Positions 1-11,160 of a DNA stretch of 64,000 nucleotides are shown here, piece by piece. The DNA is from Gari tellinella. Taxonomy: Eukaryota; Mollusca; Bivalvia; Cardiida; Psammobiidae. The notes beneath the pieces were generated by a model. That model was not told where the DNA came from and ran no database searches. It saw only the letters and a list, made by a program, of their open reading frames with translations. The stretch spans positions 25,386,001 to 25,450,000 of the forward strand of contig OV277863.1 in NCBI GenBank assembly GCA_922989275.2, in the 5' to 3' direction. Each line of letters begins with the position of its first letter. Within the stretch, counting starts at the first letter, position 1. A program made the position numbers and the translations under genes.

Positions 1-58
1 CGGTGTTAAATGGTCATTCAGTTAAGATCCGTATCAGTCGCTAAATGCATGCCATTGC

Positions 59-311
59 TTAACCCTTTCCCTTATAGAAGCGCCTTTTAGCGAATATGAT
101 TTATTCATCCGCTGAAGAAAATAGTTCCAGTTTATACCCTCATGAACAATTACCATTACAAATATTGTATATAGCCTGACAGATTTTAGCTTAAAGCAGG
201 CTGAAAGTAAAGCAGAATGCGCCTTAGGGCGCATTCTGCTTTATTTTCAACCTGCTTTAAGTAGTCACATATCTTCAATACTAGAAACAATGCTATCAGG
301 TAAAGGGTTAA
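59..311. mobile_element. Family G MITE, complete
   Basis: Flanked by TTAA on both sides with inverted ends CCCTTTCCCTTATAG and GGTAAAGGG. The central palindrome (191-260) has arms TTAAAGCAGGCTGAAAGTAA and its complement, meeting at GCGCCTTAGGGCGC. This is the second palindrome class. TTAA duplications and a CCC start suggest a piggyBac-like mobiliser. Confidence 0.85.
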
Positions 312-458
312 TGCAGGACAAAAGTAACAAAAATAAAGGTCCTGAAAGTAATAAAGAAAAAAATCTGCATAACGTCTGTCTTTCATTGAACCGCGTCCGT
401 TTTGTAAGTTTGTTTTATAAGTGGCCTCTTAGCACATTCGACGAGTAAAATTCGAAAA

Positions 459-625
459 AGTTTGGATCCTGATCAGACGCTGCATAATGCGGCGTCTGAT
501 CAGGAGCCAAGCTGTTTGACACTCGTATCGACATTTCTTCAGTCAAAACAGCCATAAACCTGACTTAAACAATATTACAGACGACGCTACCAATGCAAAC
601 AATATTTTGGCCGTAAAAGGGTTAA
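459..625. mobile_element. Family D MITE, left end decayed
   Basis: The palindrome (459-519) carries GATCAGACGCTGC and GCGGCGTCTGATC. The right flank carries TGACACTCGT, TTTCTTCAGTCAAAA and GCAGACGA-type motifs and ends AAAAGGGTTAA. Confidence 0.75.
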
Positions 626-1053
626 AGCAGACGATGAAACTTGAAAGAGAAAGAGGTGGTGAATGAGCTATACTGTATCAAGCATCCAAAAGATAATAAT
701 TTGCATTGAAGAGATTAGCTTGGTGAAAGTAAAAGCTTATCATAAGTCAACATGCCCTAAACGCTTTTCAATATTCTGAACAGGCAAAATCTATAAATCA
801 TAATTTAGTGGATTGAAGTCAAATTATCCTGTGATTTTCTCTCCCAACACTTCGATATCCACTTCAGAGATAAACAATGTCTTGTTTAAATAAATCATAA
901 CATTGATGTGTTCAAATACATATGACATTTGCAATAAAACAGTTACACGGGATTGAATAAGTTCACGTCCAAACATCAAAAGAAACACTAGAGTGTCAAA
1001 ATGCCAAACCTATCACCTCATTTCCTGTTTATAGTATTAAAGATAGGTGACCA
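626..1053. other. AT-rich stretch, nothing recognised
   Basis: No coding frame, terminus motif or inverted repeat was found between the family D end and the next palindrome. Confidence 0.5.
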
Positions 1054-1125
1054 TTTAAACCAGGTTGAAGGTAAAGCAGAATGCACGTTAAGGCTCACTC
1101 TGGTTTACTTTCAGCCTGCTTTAAG
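1054..1125. repeat. Family G palindrome remnant
   Basis: Arms TTAAACCAGGTTGAAGGTAA and CTTTCAGCCTGCTTTAA with a degraded centre; element ends not found. Confidence 0.65.
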
Positions 1126-1495
1126 CTACAATCTATAAGGGTATAGAGAAAATATTTCTTATAGTACATATTCATGAACGAATAAATTAAAGGCCTATAA
1201 AGGCGTATCTATGAAGTAATGGATTAATAAATATTCCTGCTTTATCTTTATATTGTTTTAAGCAACCACATTCCATAAAGGTGGTTTGCATTTTATCCCA
1301 TATCGGTTGGCATCCAAGTTTGAAATATAGCATCTATAGGTACATGTATGTGTCGTAAAAGATTGTGCACGCCGATACCTCTGCATTCAGCATCAAGCTC
1401 ATTCAGGACTTGTCTGATGTAGGTCCAGTTCATTTCTTAAATATACCGTTTGAAAATGGTAAAAGTCAGTGTTGTTGGTCTTGGCAGTGAAAGGG
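1126..1495. other. Non-coding; stray family D-like terminus at its right edge
   Basis: GGCAGTGAAAGGG followed by TTAA at 1483-1499 matches a family D right end, but no palindrome accompanies it. Confidence 0.45.
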
Positions 1496-1776
1496 TTAAC
1501 TAAAATATTCAGATATTTGAATAGTTTCTGCACCTGTTATTTTAGCCCTCTGTAGAGATAACTGATTACAAATGCAAACAGTGTAGAACCTAATCAGAGG
1601 GCTCCTGTATGAGCCCTCTGATCAGGGTCTGCACTGTTTGGTAGTTTCATTGGTTTTTGTTGTCATACCAAAAATGTAACAGTAGACTGGTTCAAAATAC
1701 TTGTACCAGAAGAGTCCATAAGGATTATAACTATAGGTCTATACCCACAAGAGAAATTTAGGGCTGAAAGGGTTAA
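1496..1776. mobile_element. Family F MITE
   Basis: The palindrome (1574-1640) reads GCAAACAGTGTAGAACC, then AATCAGAGGGCTCC, mirrored by GAGCCCTCTGATCAGGGT. The left flank shows TAGCCCTCTGTAGAGATAAC and the right end GGGCTGAAAGGGTTAA. Confidence 0.8.
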
Positions 1777-2511
1777 CCGACATAATCTAATCTAAACTGG
1801 CCTGGTCAGTATATGGCGATGGACATGCGGGGTACGGTCACAGGGGGAGGTTCGTGCGTGTTACTCACTATATTAGCTAATGGCTAAAAGCTGGACATAC
1901 GTCAAGTGCGAAGAAACACAAGTTTCTCGTTAGAAAGTGACACTAAAATCCCAGGGAGATAGACTTAGTACAATACTTCGCCCATGTCAGTCATAATCCC
2001 CTTGTTCCGGGTTTTGACGCTTAGTATCGATGAAAATGGGGTTGTTTGGGCAAACTATCCATATTGCTACTATCTTGCCGTCAGTGTCAAAATAAGTGCT
2101 TTTTAACCCTTTGCCCCATAAAAGCACGTTGTATGCTTTTGTCAAACCCTCAAAGAAATGTCTTTTCATGTGTCTTCAAGGTCCTGGTAGAGGGTGTTAT
2201 GAAGCTGTTGCTCTATAGTCTTGCAATGGCGGCGTAAATCAGACTGAATGTAGCTTTACTTCCAGTCTACTTCTAGTAATCACCTGTCTTGCACACGAAA
2301 AAAAGCTAATGGGTATTATATAGATTCAAGAATTTATGTGTATTAAATACAGCTTAAAGAAGTTATTGTTTCATATCTAACGATGCAATAAAACCACACG
2401 CAATTCAATAGAAATAGGAAAACAATGGTTTCTTGAAAATGTTAATGATTTATTTGAGTCCGTGTGTAAAAAAATTATAAACCTGATCACACGCCCAGTC
2501 TCCGCTGGAAC
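1777..2511. other. Non-coding; isolated family G left terminus
   Basis: TTAACCCTTTGCCCCATA at 2103 matches the left end of family G, but the palindrome and right end are missing. Open frames at 1987-2237 are short and have no family resemblance. Confidence 0.45.
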
Positions 2512-3064
2512 TACAGTACTCCCTCTCTACAACAACACCAAAAGGGAGACAAATATTGTGTATGTTGTTCAGAGGGAGTCCTTTTAGGCAATGAAGATTA
2601 ATACCTTAAAACACATTTGCAAACAGTTTGAACCCAGATCAGACGCCGCGTCACGCGGCGTCTGATCTGGTTTTAAAATGTTTGTCACTCGTCTTTATGT
2701 TTCTTCTGTCAAAATCCAATACGTAATTTTGAGAAGCAAAAACAGCAAACGGCAAGTTTTAAGCATACTATATTGCGACAGAGAAAGCGTTAAACATAAA
2801 TGTATTGTGTGGGGAACAGCGGCAAACATTGTTGTAGGGGGAAATCGTTCTCGCTGGATCGTCGTAGGGAGGGAATTGTTCTCGGAGCGCCGTTGTAGGG
2901 GGTTGTTTTTAGAGGGCCGTTGTAGGGAAGGAATCGTTCTCAGAGGGCCGTTATAGGGAGATACTCGTTGTTGGCGGGCCGTTGTACGGAGGGAAAGGTT
3001 CTCGGAGGGCCGTTGTAGGGATGGGATCCTTGTCGGAGGGCCGTTGTAGGGAGGGAGCACTGTA
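2512..3064. mobile_element. Family B MITE with expanded internal minisatellite
   Basis: TA-flanked ends TACAGTACTCCCTCTCTAC and GGGAGGGAGCACTGTA. The palindrome (2619-2685) reads GCAAACAGTTTGAACC with GATCAGACGCCGCGTC at its centre. The right part carries about seven or eight GGGCCGTTGTAGGGA units instead of the usual two or so. Confidence 0.85.
2835..3062. repeat. Minisatellite, about 31 bp x 7-8
   Basis: Units of the type GGAGGGCCGTTGTAGGGAGG followed by an AATCGTTCTC-type segment, matching the family B terminal motif. Confidence 0.85.
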
Positions 3065-3494
3065 CACAAATGGTGTTGGGGAGGATTGAAACATTGATCT
3101 CTGTATCTATGAAAAATTAAAATTAGAATTATCTACATGTATAAAAATCCCTTTTTCTGATGTTGCTAGCGTAAACGATTTCCTACATATCCTGTTAAAG
3201 ATACATTGAGAACGTTTCATGTGTTTTAACAGAAACCTCCTAAATGAGCTTTGTGTTTTACTTTGAGTCTGCTTTACAGAACAGAACATAACAAATTTTT
3301 TATTTATCACCCAATCATTGCAAGAGCTACATTCTGAATTATAGGAGCATAAGTCTATCATGCATTTTCATAAATTTATTCCCCTTCTATTACTAACGAA
3401 AACCTTTGGCATAGTCACATGAAACCTGCCACATAATATTCAAGTAACGGTGGCCGGGCACTCTTAGTGACTACAGTTAGGTCAAAAAAGGATA
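3065..3494. other. Non-coding, nothing recognised
   Basis: An 84-codon reverse frame (3107-3361) has no codon bias or motif to support it. Confidence 0.45.
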
Positions 3495-4222
3495 ATTATA
3501 CTTGCACACAATTTATATCCAAGAGTATAAATTCTTTAAGGAGCTCGATTTATGTTGAAATATGATCATTGGTTTAGGCGATATCTGCCCTTGATGCTAT
3601 AAAATGTTTGATTTCAGTATTGTTTACTTTCTATATATATAGTATCTAAAAGTTAAAATGAATATTGATAAAACTTAGTAAAACTATATATGACTAAGTT
3701 ATCGAGTCCGATTATGCTTAAAATCATACCAATTTGTCAGGAGTTATATCCCCTTGGTGTGTTAAAAATGTGTGCACACTCTAGCAACTAAAGTTAGTTG
3801 TTGTTTTTTACTTGCACACAATGTGTACACGTAATTATAAATTCTCTAAGGAGTTCGATAATGATAGAAATCAGATCTTTGTGTTAAGTGTTATCTGCCT
3901 TTGACAAACTCAGATATGTTAGACAATGCTTTATTTTAGTATTGTTCAAGCTCCAGTGTTAAGAATATTAAATAATATTGATACCACATCGTAAATCCAT
4001 ATTTGACCGTACGTTCTCAGATGAATTCGATTATGGTTGATATTGGGCGAACTAATAAGAGTTTTTCTGCCTTTGGTGTATTGAAAATGTCATATTTAAC
4101 AATGTTTACACTTTTAATTGATTTCATTAATTTTTGAATTTATATTGATTTTATTTGCATACAATGTATATGCGTATATAAATATCCTTAGATATGATAC
4201 TGAATTTGATGCTGACCATTGT
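3495..4222. repeat. Diverged tandem repeat, about 155-170 bp units
   Basis: Repeated elements: ACTTGCACACAAT, TAAATTCTTTAAGGAG, TTCGATTATG, TTATCTGCCCTTGGTG and a following AAAATGT-type segment, seen about four to five times. A similar stretch occurs at 28290-28560. Confidence 0.6.
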
Positions 4223-4362
4223 CCCAATCCTGAGACAAAGGGATGACGCATCTGATAAAGCTTATGCGGGACTATAAACCTTAGCAGCAACAACAACAAC
4301 TGAATTTGCGAGTGGGCGTAACATGCCTCGTCCGCGGTACCAATGTAACTCATAACCTCAGA

Positions 4363-4521
4363 CACCAGGCTCCAAGATAATAAAGCTTTTGAGTTGAGTC
4401 TGAATTCGTTCTCAAGCATTTGATTGGTCAGAATTGAGCCTAGGCTCAAATCTAACCAATCAAATTGCTTGAGAAAAAACTCAGACTCAACTCAAACGCT
4501 TTAAAACCTTGGAACCAGGCT
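4363..4521. mobile_element. Family J foldback
   Basis: Inverted arms ACCAGGCTCCAAG, AAAGCTTTTGAGTTGAGTCT and CAAGCATTTGATTGGTCAGA fold back over a centre GAGCCTAGGCTC. Confidence 0.8.
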
Positions 4522-4841
4522 AACATTTCTATGTACGTTGTATGAGCTTTGGGGCATTAGAATTTAAAGTAGATTAAACTGTCGTTTTGAATTGCTATCA
4601 TAGACACTTAAACAAAGTGAAGAAGCTATCCATTTAAAGAATGCTGGCCATGATTTGATGTTTTTTCTTTTAAAATTCAAGAGTTTATTGATATTATTTC
4701 ATTGATATCATAGTCTAGTACTCTAACGTTTGATCACAAGTCCAGACTAAGTACAACAACTGATTACAAAATACTACTGGGGTATTCACTTCACTTTATA
4801 ACTCTTTGCACGTAATTAGCGCTAAAACCATGATTATCTTT
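4522..4841. other. AT-rich, nothing recognised
   Basis: No coding frame or inverted repeat was seen. Confidence 0.4.
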
Positions 4842-4912
4842 GTAAACATACTGGGTCAAGATGAGACGCCGCATCATGTGGCGTCTTGTCAGGATCCAAT
4901 CTGTTAAACACT
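4842..4912. repeat. Decayed first-class palindrome (family D type)
   Basis: GAGACGCCGCATCATGTGGC and GTCTTGTCAGGATCC remain, flanked by AACACTCTGACC. Confidence 0.65.
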
Positions 4913-5011
4913 CTGACCCAATTTCAAAATAGAAAAAATAGATTTGTTTTTGGAACAGCAACAGAATGACAGTTTATTGCCGACGACTATGTTACTAAGC
5001 ATGGAAAGGTT

Positions 5012-5261
5012 TTAACTCGTTCAACCCTGAAACGTTTAATGGACAATTCCAATTTCAAAATATGTCTAGTCCATGTTTGACTAATTTGGGTTGATTTTAA
5101 CAATATATTTCAAAATGACAAACAGTGTAAACCCTGATCAGAGGGCTCCTTAAGGAGCCTTCTGATCAGGGTCTACACTGTTTGCATGGGACAAGAGTAC
5201 TCCTCACAGGTACACTGTTTGTAAATGCGAGTATACCCATCGTTAGGGTTGAATGTGTTAA
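5012..5261. mobile_element. Family E MITE
   Basis: TTAA-flanked, with ends CTCGTTCAACCCTGAAACG and GTTAGGGTTGAATGTG. Palindrome (5119-5184): CAAACAGTGTAAACCCTGAT, AGGGCTCCTTAAGGAGCC, then its complement. Internal TGGACAATTCCAATTT and GTACACTGTTTG segments are typical of the family. Confidence 0.85.
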
Positions 5262-5490
5262 ACCGATGCTACATACGATCTGCCATTCAGAATATCAAGA
5301 ACAATTCAACGGCATAAAATGTAACCCTCTGATTCAGATGTATCAAGTAGGTCAATTGACTGTTTTTAAGGTACAATAAAACTTATATGTATAACATCCA
5401 CTAAAACAGCCCGTAGTCGTCTTTCATGTAAAAAGGGTCAATAGGACAAGGGTTAGGCAGAAATATTGGGGTGAAAGAAAGGTGGTTATT

Positions 5491-5737
5491 TTAACTCTTT
5501 CGCTGACAAGTTCTATAACATTAACATAACATTAACACATGCGAATAGTTTGTATCCAGATCAGACGCGGCGTCTGAACAGGATCCAAACTGTTCGATAC
5601 TCATATAAATGTTTTAAGTCGAACTGCATACAATCTAAACTCTCAAAATAGAAGCAGACGATAAGTTAGCGAACATACGATGCTATGGCAGTGAATATTT
5701 AGGCAGGTTATGACGTCATAATGGAAGTGAAAGGGTA
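5491..5737. mobile_element. Family D MITE with shortened palindrome
   Basis: The ends are TTAACTCTTTCGCTGACA and GGAAGTGAAAGGGTAA. The palindrome (5548-5605) has lost its centre (CAGACGCGGCGTCTGA), but the remaining arms still pair. Confidence 0.8.
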
Positions 5738-6150
5738 AAGCAATATAAAATTATTGTCACACCTTTAAGAAGTACGTAACTAGTTGTTTTATTTGCATAC
5801 TGCCTCTTGCTGCCATCTGTCTTTAACCACATATGAGAGATATTTTGTTACAGTAGCGATCGCTGAACTGCACTGTTTGTTCACAACATCACTTAAGAAC
5901 TACGTTGTATATGTGATAGAAATGTGTACTCCTCTTAAGAAGTGTTTGGGATCAGAAAAAGTTTTGTCAAAGCAGACACAGTTTAAGTACATTTAGAGGC
6001 CGAATAGTCTTAATTTGACATAGGACGAAAGGGACATGGTGTTTCAGCAACACATATTGTTTTAATATGATCTTGGTCAAATCAGTTTATTTGCCTATTT
6101 TACAATAAAACATTTCTTTACCTTCGCAGTTTCATACAGTGTAACCAGGG
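5738..6150. other. Non-coding, nothing recognised
   Basis: A 70-codon forward frame at 5784-5996 shows no motif and is treated as chance. Confidence 0.45.
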
Positions 6151-6347
6151 TTATTTTCATACCTCCATGAACACAATAAATATTCGAATTATTCCTAAAA
6201 CATATATCACATAGCAGATGGTAACTGAAAGCAGGTTGAGAGGAAAGCAAAATACGCCTTAATGTGCATTCTACTTAACGTTAAACCTGCTTTAAGTGAT
6301 CAACCGCCTTCAAAACTAAAAAAGATGCGAATGGGGAGTAAAGGGTT
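6151..6347. mobile_element. Family G MITE, partly decayed
   Basis: The palindrome (6228-6296) has arms GAAAGCAGGTTGAGAGGAAA and GTTAAACCTGCTTTAAG. The right end is GGGAGTAAAGGGTTA; the left end is unclear. Confidence 0.7.
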
Positions 6348-6909
6348 ATTGCAGGGTAAAAATGCATTTTGAGCTGTAATAAGCTGACCTCTGTCTTCCA
6401 GACCGAACATTTTACATTTGGCAGTATCTCTCATGAGAGATTTGACTAGGATCATCTTCTTTGACGGGTTAGAGATAACGTCAAAGACCAGGCCTGGATT
6501 ACCAGTGGATCAGCACCTCATATAGGTTGATAAAATTGTTGTTACGCCTACAAAATCACAATCCGATCACTTGGTTTATGAACATAAGGTTTTGATCTTT
6601 GACATCGTAACTTCGATCAATTCCAATTGACTTTTTCACGGTTAACAACCAACAGAACTTCGAATAATGTAATACACCTATGTCATACTTTTTGTTACAA
6701 ACACTGGTTTTGCGTATCAAACCACTTTGTAACAAAAAGTGACAATTATTTATAAAAGATAAGATGTTATTCTTTCCAGTTAAAAAGCGTACGCAACGCA
6801 ATGCACTAAAATATAGAAAATTACAACTTTTTTTTTAATTTTTCACGGATTATTATCATTTGAATTGGCCCTTAAGGAGCCTTCTGCTTTACTTAGTAAT
6901 TCATTATAA
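6348..6909. other. Non-coding with a palindrome remnant
   Basis: GGCCCTTAAGGAGCCTTCTG (6868-6887) looks like the centre of a lost palindrome. The 81-codon reverse frame at 6556-6801 is unsupported. Confidence 0.4.
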
Positions 6910-7118
6910 AACTGCTCTGTTCTAGTATTTCAACCATTTAGGGCCTTTGCAAAAATAAATCAAAAAAATACACGTCATATTATTTGAAGCCATAACATCA
7001 AAGACACCTGTTTTATTTTATGACTGAGTGTATGTAACAAAAACTTGACGTGTATTTGGACATGATTTTCTTTGACAAAGGCCCTTAGAGGTTGAAATAT
7101 TTGAATAGAGCAATTTGT
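6910..7118. mobile_element. Family N foldback
   Basis: The left arm (TATTTCAACCATTTAGGGCC, TTTGCAAAAATAAATC, TACACGTCA) pairs with the right arm (TGACGTGTATTT, AAAGGCCCTTAGAGGTTGAA). A related half copy is at 23060-23165. Confidence 0.75.
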
Positions 7119-7189
7119 TTTAAAAACAAAATCAAACGCAAACGAAATGAAAAATAAATGTAGAAAAAATGACAGATTTCTGTAGATGC

Positions 7190-7312
7190 TGCCCATTTTT
7201 ATTTCAATCTGAGTGGCGAATAGATGAGAGCCTGATTAGTCGTCGGGTAACTTGGCGTCTTTTTTAGCTCCAAACTGCAATGGAAATAATTGTTTTAGCA
7301 CAAACCCGTTTA
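7190..7312. mobile_element. Family A MITE fragment
   Basis: Carries the family A segments ATCTGAGTGGCGAA, a degraded palindrome and GGAAATAATTGTTTTAGC through GTTTATTGGGAAA. The terminal CAGTGGAG ends are missing and family B abuts it. Confidence 0.65.
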
Positions 7313-7321
7313 TTGGGAAAT

Positions 7322-7683
7322 GCAGCACTCCCTCTCTACAACGACATCCAATGGGAGACACAGACTGTGTGCGTTGTTCGGAGATAGTCGTTATAGGGAG
7401 GGGAAATTAAGACTTGGCTTACATTTGCAAACAGATTGAATCCAGATCAGACGCCGCGTAACGCGGCGTCTGATCTGGATTCAAGCTGTTTGGCAATCGT
7501 TATTATAGTTATTCTATCAAAATATCCACTTATATAATTATAACTTTGAGAAAAACAGCAGACGACAATTTTAAGCAGACGAAAACTGTTAGACATAAAT
7601 GTCTTGTTAAGGGAAGTGCGACAAGGGTCGTTGTAAGGAGGGAGTCGTTGTTTGGAGGGCCGTTGTAGAGAGCGAACACTGTA
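7322..7683. mobile_element. Family B MITE
   Basis: Ends CAGCACTCCCTCTCTAC and AGAGCGAACACTGTA. Palindrome (7427-7492): GCAAACAGATTGAATCC, AGATCAGACGCCGCG and complements. Confidence 0.85.
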
Positions 7684-8059
7684 ATAACGTCCAACCCACT
7701 GTACGAAAGCAAAGTAAAATCTCCCTTTCACGACCACTGAAAAGAAGGCTCATTGACTCGTTTAGAAAACGATAAAAACGAGGCTTGTATAATATCAATT
7801 CATTGCAAAATCAAACAGAAAGGGGGAAAATGAAATTGACATTGACATTGTGTATGTGAAGGTTCATGGGGTGAATAGGTTAACAACCAGTTGTTATTTG
7901 ATTCCAATGCTATGGTGACAATATAACTACAATGTAGATCTTTATGAAATAAATTTCATATATATCTTTACAATCAAAGTGTTTCCAAATATTTACAACA
8001 CATCTGACAGTTTCGCCCAATTGTTGATGTTTAAGTGAGGTGAAAGGCACACAGCGACG
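7684..8059. other. Non-coding; possible family H terminus
   Basis: TAAAATCTCCCTTTCACGAC at 7712 resembles the family H end. Nothing else was recognised. Confidence 0.4.
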
Positions 8060-8301
8060 TGGCCCGTTTCATAAAACTTCGTACGACAATTTGTGTCGTA
8101 AGTCAGATTATTAAAGTCTTAATTATTATTTATTTCTCCATCTTATCCTGTCTTGTGACATCTGTTTGGAATCGTCCTGAAAAGACGATTCCAAAGAGAT
8201 GTCACAAGACAAGATTAGATAGAGAAATCAGAAATTAAATGTATTTTAAAGTTTTGACTTACGACCGTTTTTGTCGTACGAAGATTTATGAAACGGACCC
8301 C
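8060..8301. mobile_element. Family I foldback
   Basis: Ends GGCCCGTTTCATAAAACTTC and its complement GAAACGGACCC. Outer arms contain TACGACAATTTGTGTCGTA; the centre is a perfect hairpin built on CTTGTGACATCT and GGAATCGTC. Confidence 0.85.
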
Positions 8302-8695
8302 CAGCCATCTGTCAACGACACGATTATCTTCTGTAAGTGGATTGTCTTCGTGTGTTTTTCTCACATCTACTGAGTGTCAATTTGCCTGTTTACCATTTGT
8401 TATTTAGTGTGTACAAACATATAGATTGACTTTTAAAGTCAAAGAGCAAACACAAAATACCTCTTACAGGTTGCTTATCGCGGTTTAACCTTTGAATGGC
8501 TCACCAGCAGTCGATGGCAGATGTTTGAATACAAGTTAAGAGGAAAGAGATAACTTTGTAGTACTTGATCATTTGAAACTGTACCAGTGAACAAATGTGC
8601 ATGTCTGTTCTGTAAAACAAACTTGCTTCTGGTTGTACAAACGTGCATAGTTTGTAATTTTAAGAAAACTGCGTATTTGTTCGCTAAAATGAAAC
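8302..8695. other. Non-coding, nothing recognised
   Basis: An 83-codon reverse frame (8475-8726) ends inside the next MITE and is unsupported. Confidence 0.4.
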
Positions 8696-8946
8696 TAAAC
8701 CCCTTCACCGTCATATAATACTTCATTCAACATTACAAATAGTTTTGATCCTGATCAGACGCCGCATATTGCGGCGTCTGATCAGGTTCCAAACTAATGG
8801 TCATTAATATAATGATTTTTTTTTAAAATTAAAATTTCTAAAACTATAAAATATTTATGTAAAAGCAGACTATAACTTTGCAAGCCGAGGATATGTGTAC
8901 AGAGAAGTGTTGGATTATGACGTCACAATAGTAGTGAAGGGGTTAA
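8696..8946. mobile_element. Family D MITE
   Basis: Ends TAAACCCCTTCACCGTCA and TAGTGAAGGGGTTAA. The palindrome centre is GATCAGACGCCGC through GCGGCGTCTGATC (8755-8787). An AAAGCAGACTATA motif lies to the right. Confidence 0.8.
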
Positions 8947-9198
8947 TTACAGTGCAATACACAAAACGAAACACGGTGGTAAAGGAGACTAATTAACCAG
9001 GGGAAATAACTCGTACTGCATTTTTATCACAGTTATATGCGATTAGCCACTCAGTAGTGCCGCGGTAAATCCGATTAATCCGCCCAATGTGGATCTAGCA
9101 ATGAAATGTAGATAATCGTATTTGCTTTGTTTTTTAATCCTCTCCCGTACATGTTGATATGTTTAAGACTGTTTGTATATGAAATAAAAATTTAAAAA

Positions 9199-9750
9199 AT
9201 GGCGGATTATTTAGATGAAAATGGCGATTCTTCTGGACATTTGAAGATAGCAATAACGGCGAGGGAAAGAAAAGAAAGTGCTATTCAAAGGACTAGTAGT
9301 TTTAGAGAAAGAATAGAACAAGCCGGCTCAGAAACCCCGGGCACTTCAGAAATAGAGAGCATTCTTCAGAGACAGAACTTCAAGACACCCATCCAGAGCA
9401 GTGAAACCCCACGCTACAGACACCAGTCCCCTAAGAAATCGTACTCCCCAACCCGAGAACACGGCTCGTCGCCGACAAATAGATCATCTGTTTCTCCTTC
9501 TCGTCGGGAAAGATCGTATCTCCGGATTTCATCCCCGGACAAACCCTTGAGACAATCGGAGATATGGGGGCAGTGGGGACGGTCAAAGAACGATGTTGGG
9601 GAGTATTTACAAGAATACAATGTGAAGCAAATGGGAAGTCTTTATGGGAAGCCGCTGGGCGGAAAGGTGGAGGCAGCACAGGAGTGGTACCGAGATAATG
9701 GACTGGATAGAAGTAAAACACAATCAGAGGCCCTGGAATGGCTCTTTAAG
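9199..9750 (+). CDS. Exon 1 of an unidentified multi-exon gene, with start codon
   Basis: This exon encodes residues 1-184 of a protein I do not recognise. The ATG follows a run of A (A at -3, G at +4), a good animal start context. Residues 20-120 are rich in Ser, Pro and Arg, with several SP and TP pairs (SPKK, YSPTRE, VSPSRRERS), which suggests a disordered, possibly phosphorylated region. Residues 121-184 look more ordered, with aromatic positions (IWGQWG, EYLQEY, EWYRDNGLD, EALEWLFK). The exon ends in phase 0 at AAG before the donor GTAGGT. Nothing resembles a signal peptide or membrane segment, so a cytoplasmic or nuclear protein is inferred. The 5' UTR and promoter are not recognisable; the 250 bases upstream are AT-rich. 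The reading frame stays open 13 codons past the donor into a family A MITE, but that extension is intron. Function unknown. Confidence 0.85.
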
Positions 9751-9755
9751 GTAGG

Positions 9756-9978
9756 TACAGTGGAGAAACCGTTATTCTTTCCCGTTTAAACGCAAACGAA
9801 ACGCAAACGCAAATCGCTAACGTGTAGGAAATTACCATTTTTTGACATTTCTAATAATGTTTTTTAATCTGAGTGGCAAACAGTTTGGAGCCTGATCAGA
9901 CGCCAGGTTCTGGCTTCAAACTGTTTGTAATGGAAATAATAGTTTTAATGTAAACGCGTTTAATGCTTCTCCGCTGTA
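9756..9978. mobile_element. Family A MITE at the exon 1 donor
   Basis: TA at 9756-9757 and 9977-9978 flank a body starting CAGTGGAGAAACCGTTATTC and ending CTTCTCCGCTG. Internal AAACGCAAACGAAACGC and CAAACAGTTTGGAGCCTGAT segments are typical. Its palindrome is shortened. The first five intron bases, GTAGG, precede the insertion. Confidence 0.9.
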
Positions 9979-10006
9979 GGAGGACTCTAATACAAAGGCG
10001 GAAACA

Positions 10007-10158
10007 GGGTCAAACGTTGATTAGTCAGAGTTGAGCTTGATGATTTTGAGTTGAGGCCGTCCTCAAGCATTTGATTGGCCATATTTTATTGAGCAAAACC
10101 TCAACTCTGACAAAACAAATGCTTGAGAACGATCTCAGACTCAACTCCTTGGACCCAA
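10007..10158. mobile_element. Family J foldback
   Basis: GATTTTGAGTTGAGGC and CAAGCATTTGATTGGCC face CAAATGCTTGAGAACGATCT and CAGACTCAACTCC. Confidence 0.7.
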
Positions 10159-10212
10159 TATTACTGTATTATTTTACTTTCATATGAATTGGATAGTTAG
10201 ATGAGTTCGGAT

Positions 10213-10310
10213 TTACGGCACTGCGGCACAAAAAAAGTCTATAGCGCCGATGAATGATGAGGGATGATGAGATGAGATGATGGTGATTTCAGGAAGATGA
10301 TTTCGGCTAA
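10213..10310. repeat. Short repeat R
   Basis: TTACGGCACTGCGGCACA, TATAGCGCCGATGAATGATG and GATGAGATGAGATGATG. Copies lie at 31919-32010 and, inverted, near 53585-53690. Confidence 0.7.
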
Positions 10311-11160
10311 TCTCATTCGTTGCAAAGCAGCGAACGGGATCAAAACCACCGACCTGCCTTCCTTTTAGTTCTTGGCAGAGGGAATAATCTCGGTCTAATA
10401 GAAACAGGAACCTCCACTATGATAATTCACCCTTTCATGATCATATTATTAGGGATATTTTTACCCCTTCACCGTTTCTTTGTCGTCTACTTCAATTTTG
10501 TTGTCGGCCATGTCGTTTTTAATTTTAACAAGAAATATCTTTAAAAAAGATATTCGGCGGAATGGTTGGTGGAATTCATGCTGTTGATGGGTGTGCAAAA
10601 TTGTACGAAATTGGAGGTTTTCAAAGAATTGTAATATCTTGGATTGAAAAGCAAAAAATACACATTCAACGATATAGCATGACTAAAAAACTATAAATGT
10701 ACAGAAATGCAAAACATATCCTAGCTACTGGTAGGAGATCCTCAGATTAAATTATATTGTTCTGTATATCAAACTTCATTCATGGGGAGTTTCTTGAAAC
10801 AAACTATAACTAGATAAACTGTGCAGGCCCATACAGAACAGTCTGCCCTGCTTTACAAGGTCCATAACACCTCACTCTTGTAAATAAATGATGAAACAAC
10901 ACAATTGTGTTTAACTCACTTGAGGCCATTTATTATATTGCTATCAATGTATGGTAAATTTGTACAAAATTAATAGTTAACAATTAAAATAAATTGGAAG
11001 TAAACCATTATTAAACAAAATACCTAGCTGCCACTGTCTATCTATAAATACACATCAGATTCTGCTAGCATATCTTAAAATAGAAGCTCAGTATTACACA
11101 CTGGCTGTGTCTAATTTTACACTCACATCAGTGCATAAACTGAGCTAGGCTACTGTTTCA
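10311..11160. other. AT-rich intron 1 stretch, nothing recognised
   Basis: A 74-codon frame at 10320-10544 is low in complexity and unsupported; no termini or foldbacks were seen. Confidence 0.45.

Noticed and set aside
2695..3069. 124-codon reverse frame with repeated SLQRPSE-like units
   Set aside because: It is the translation of the family B minisatellite, not a protein repeat under selection that I can show.
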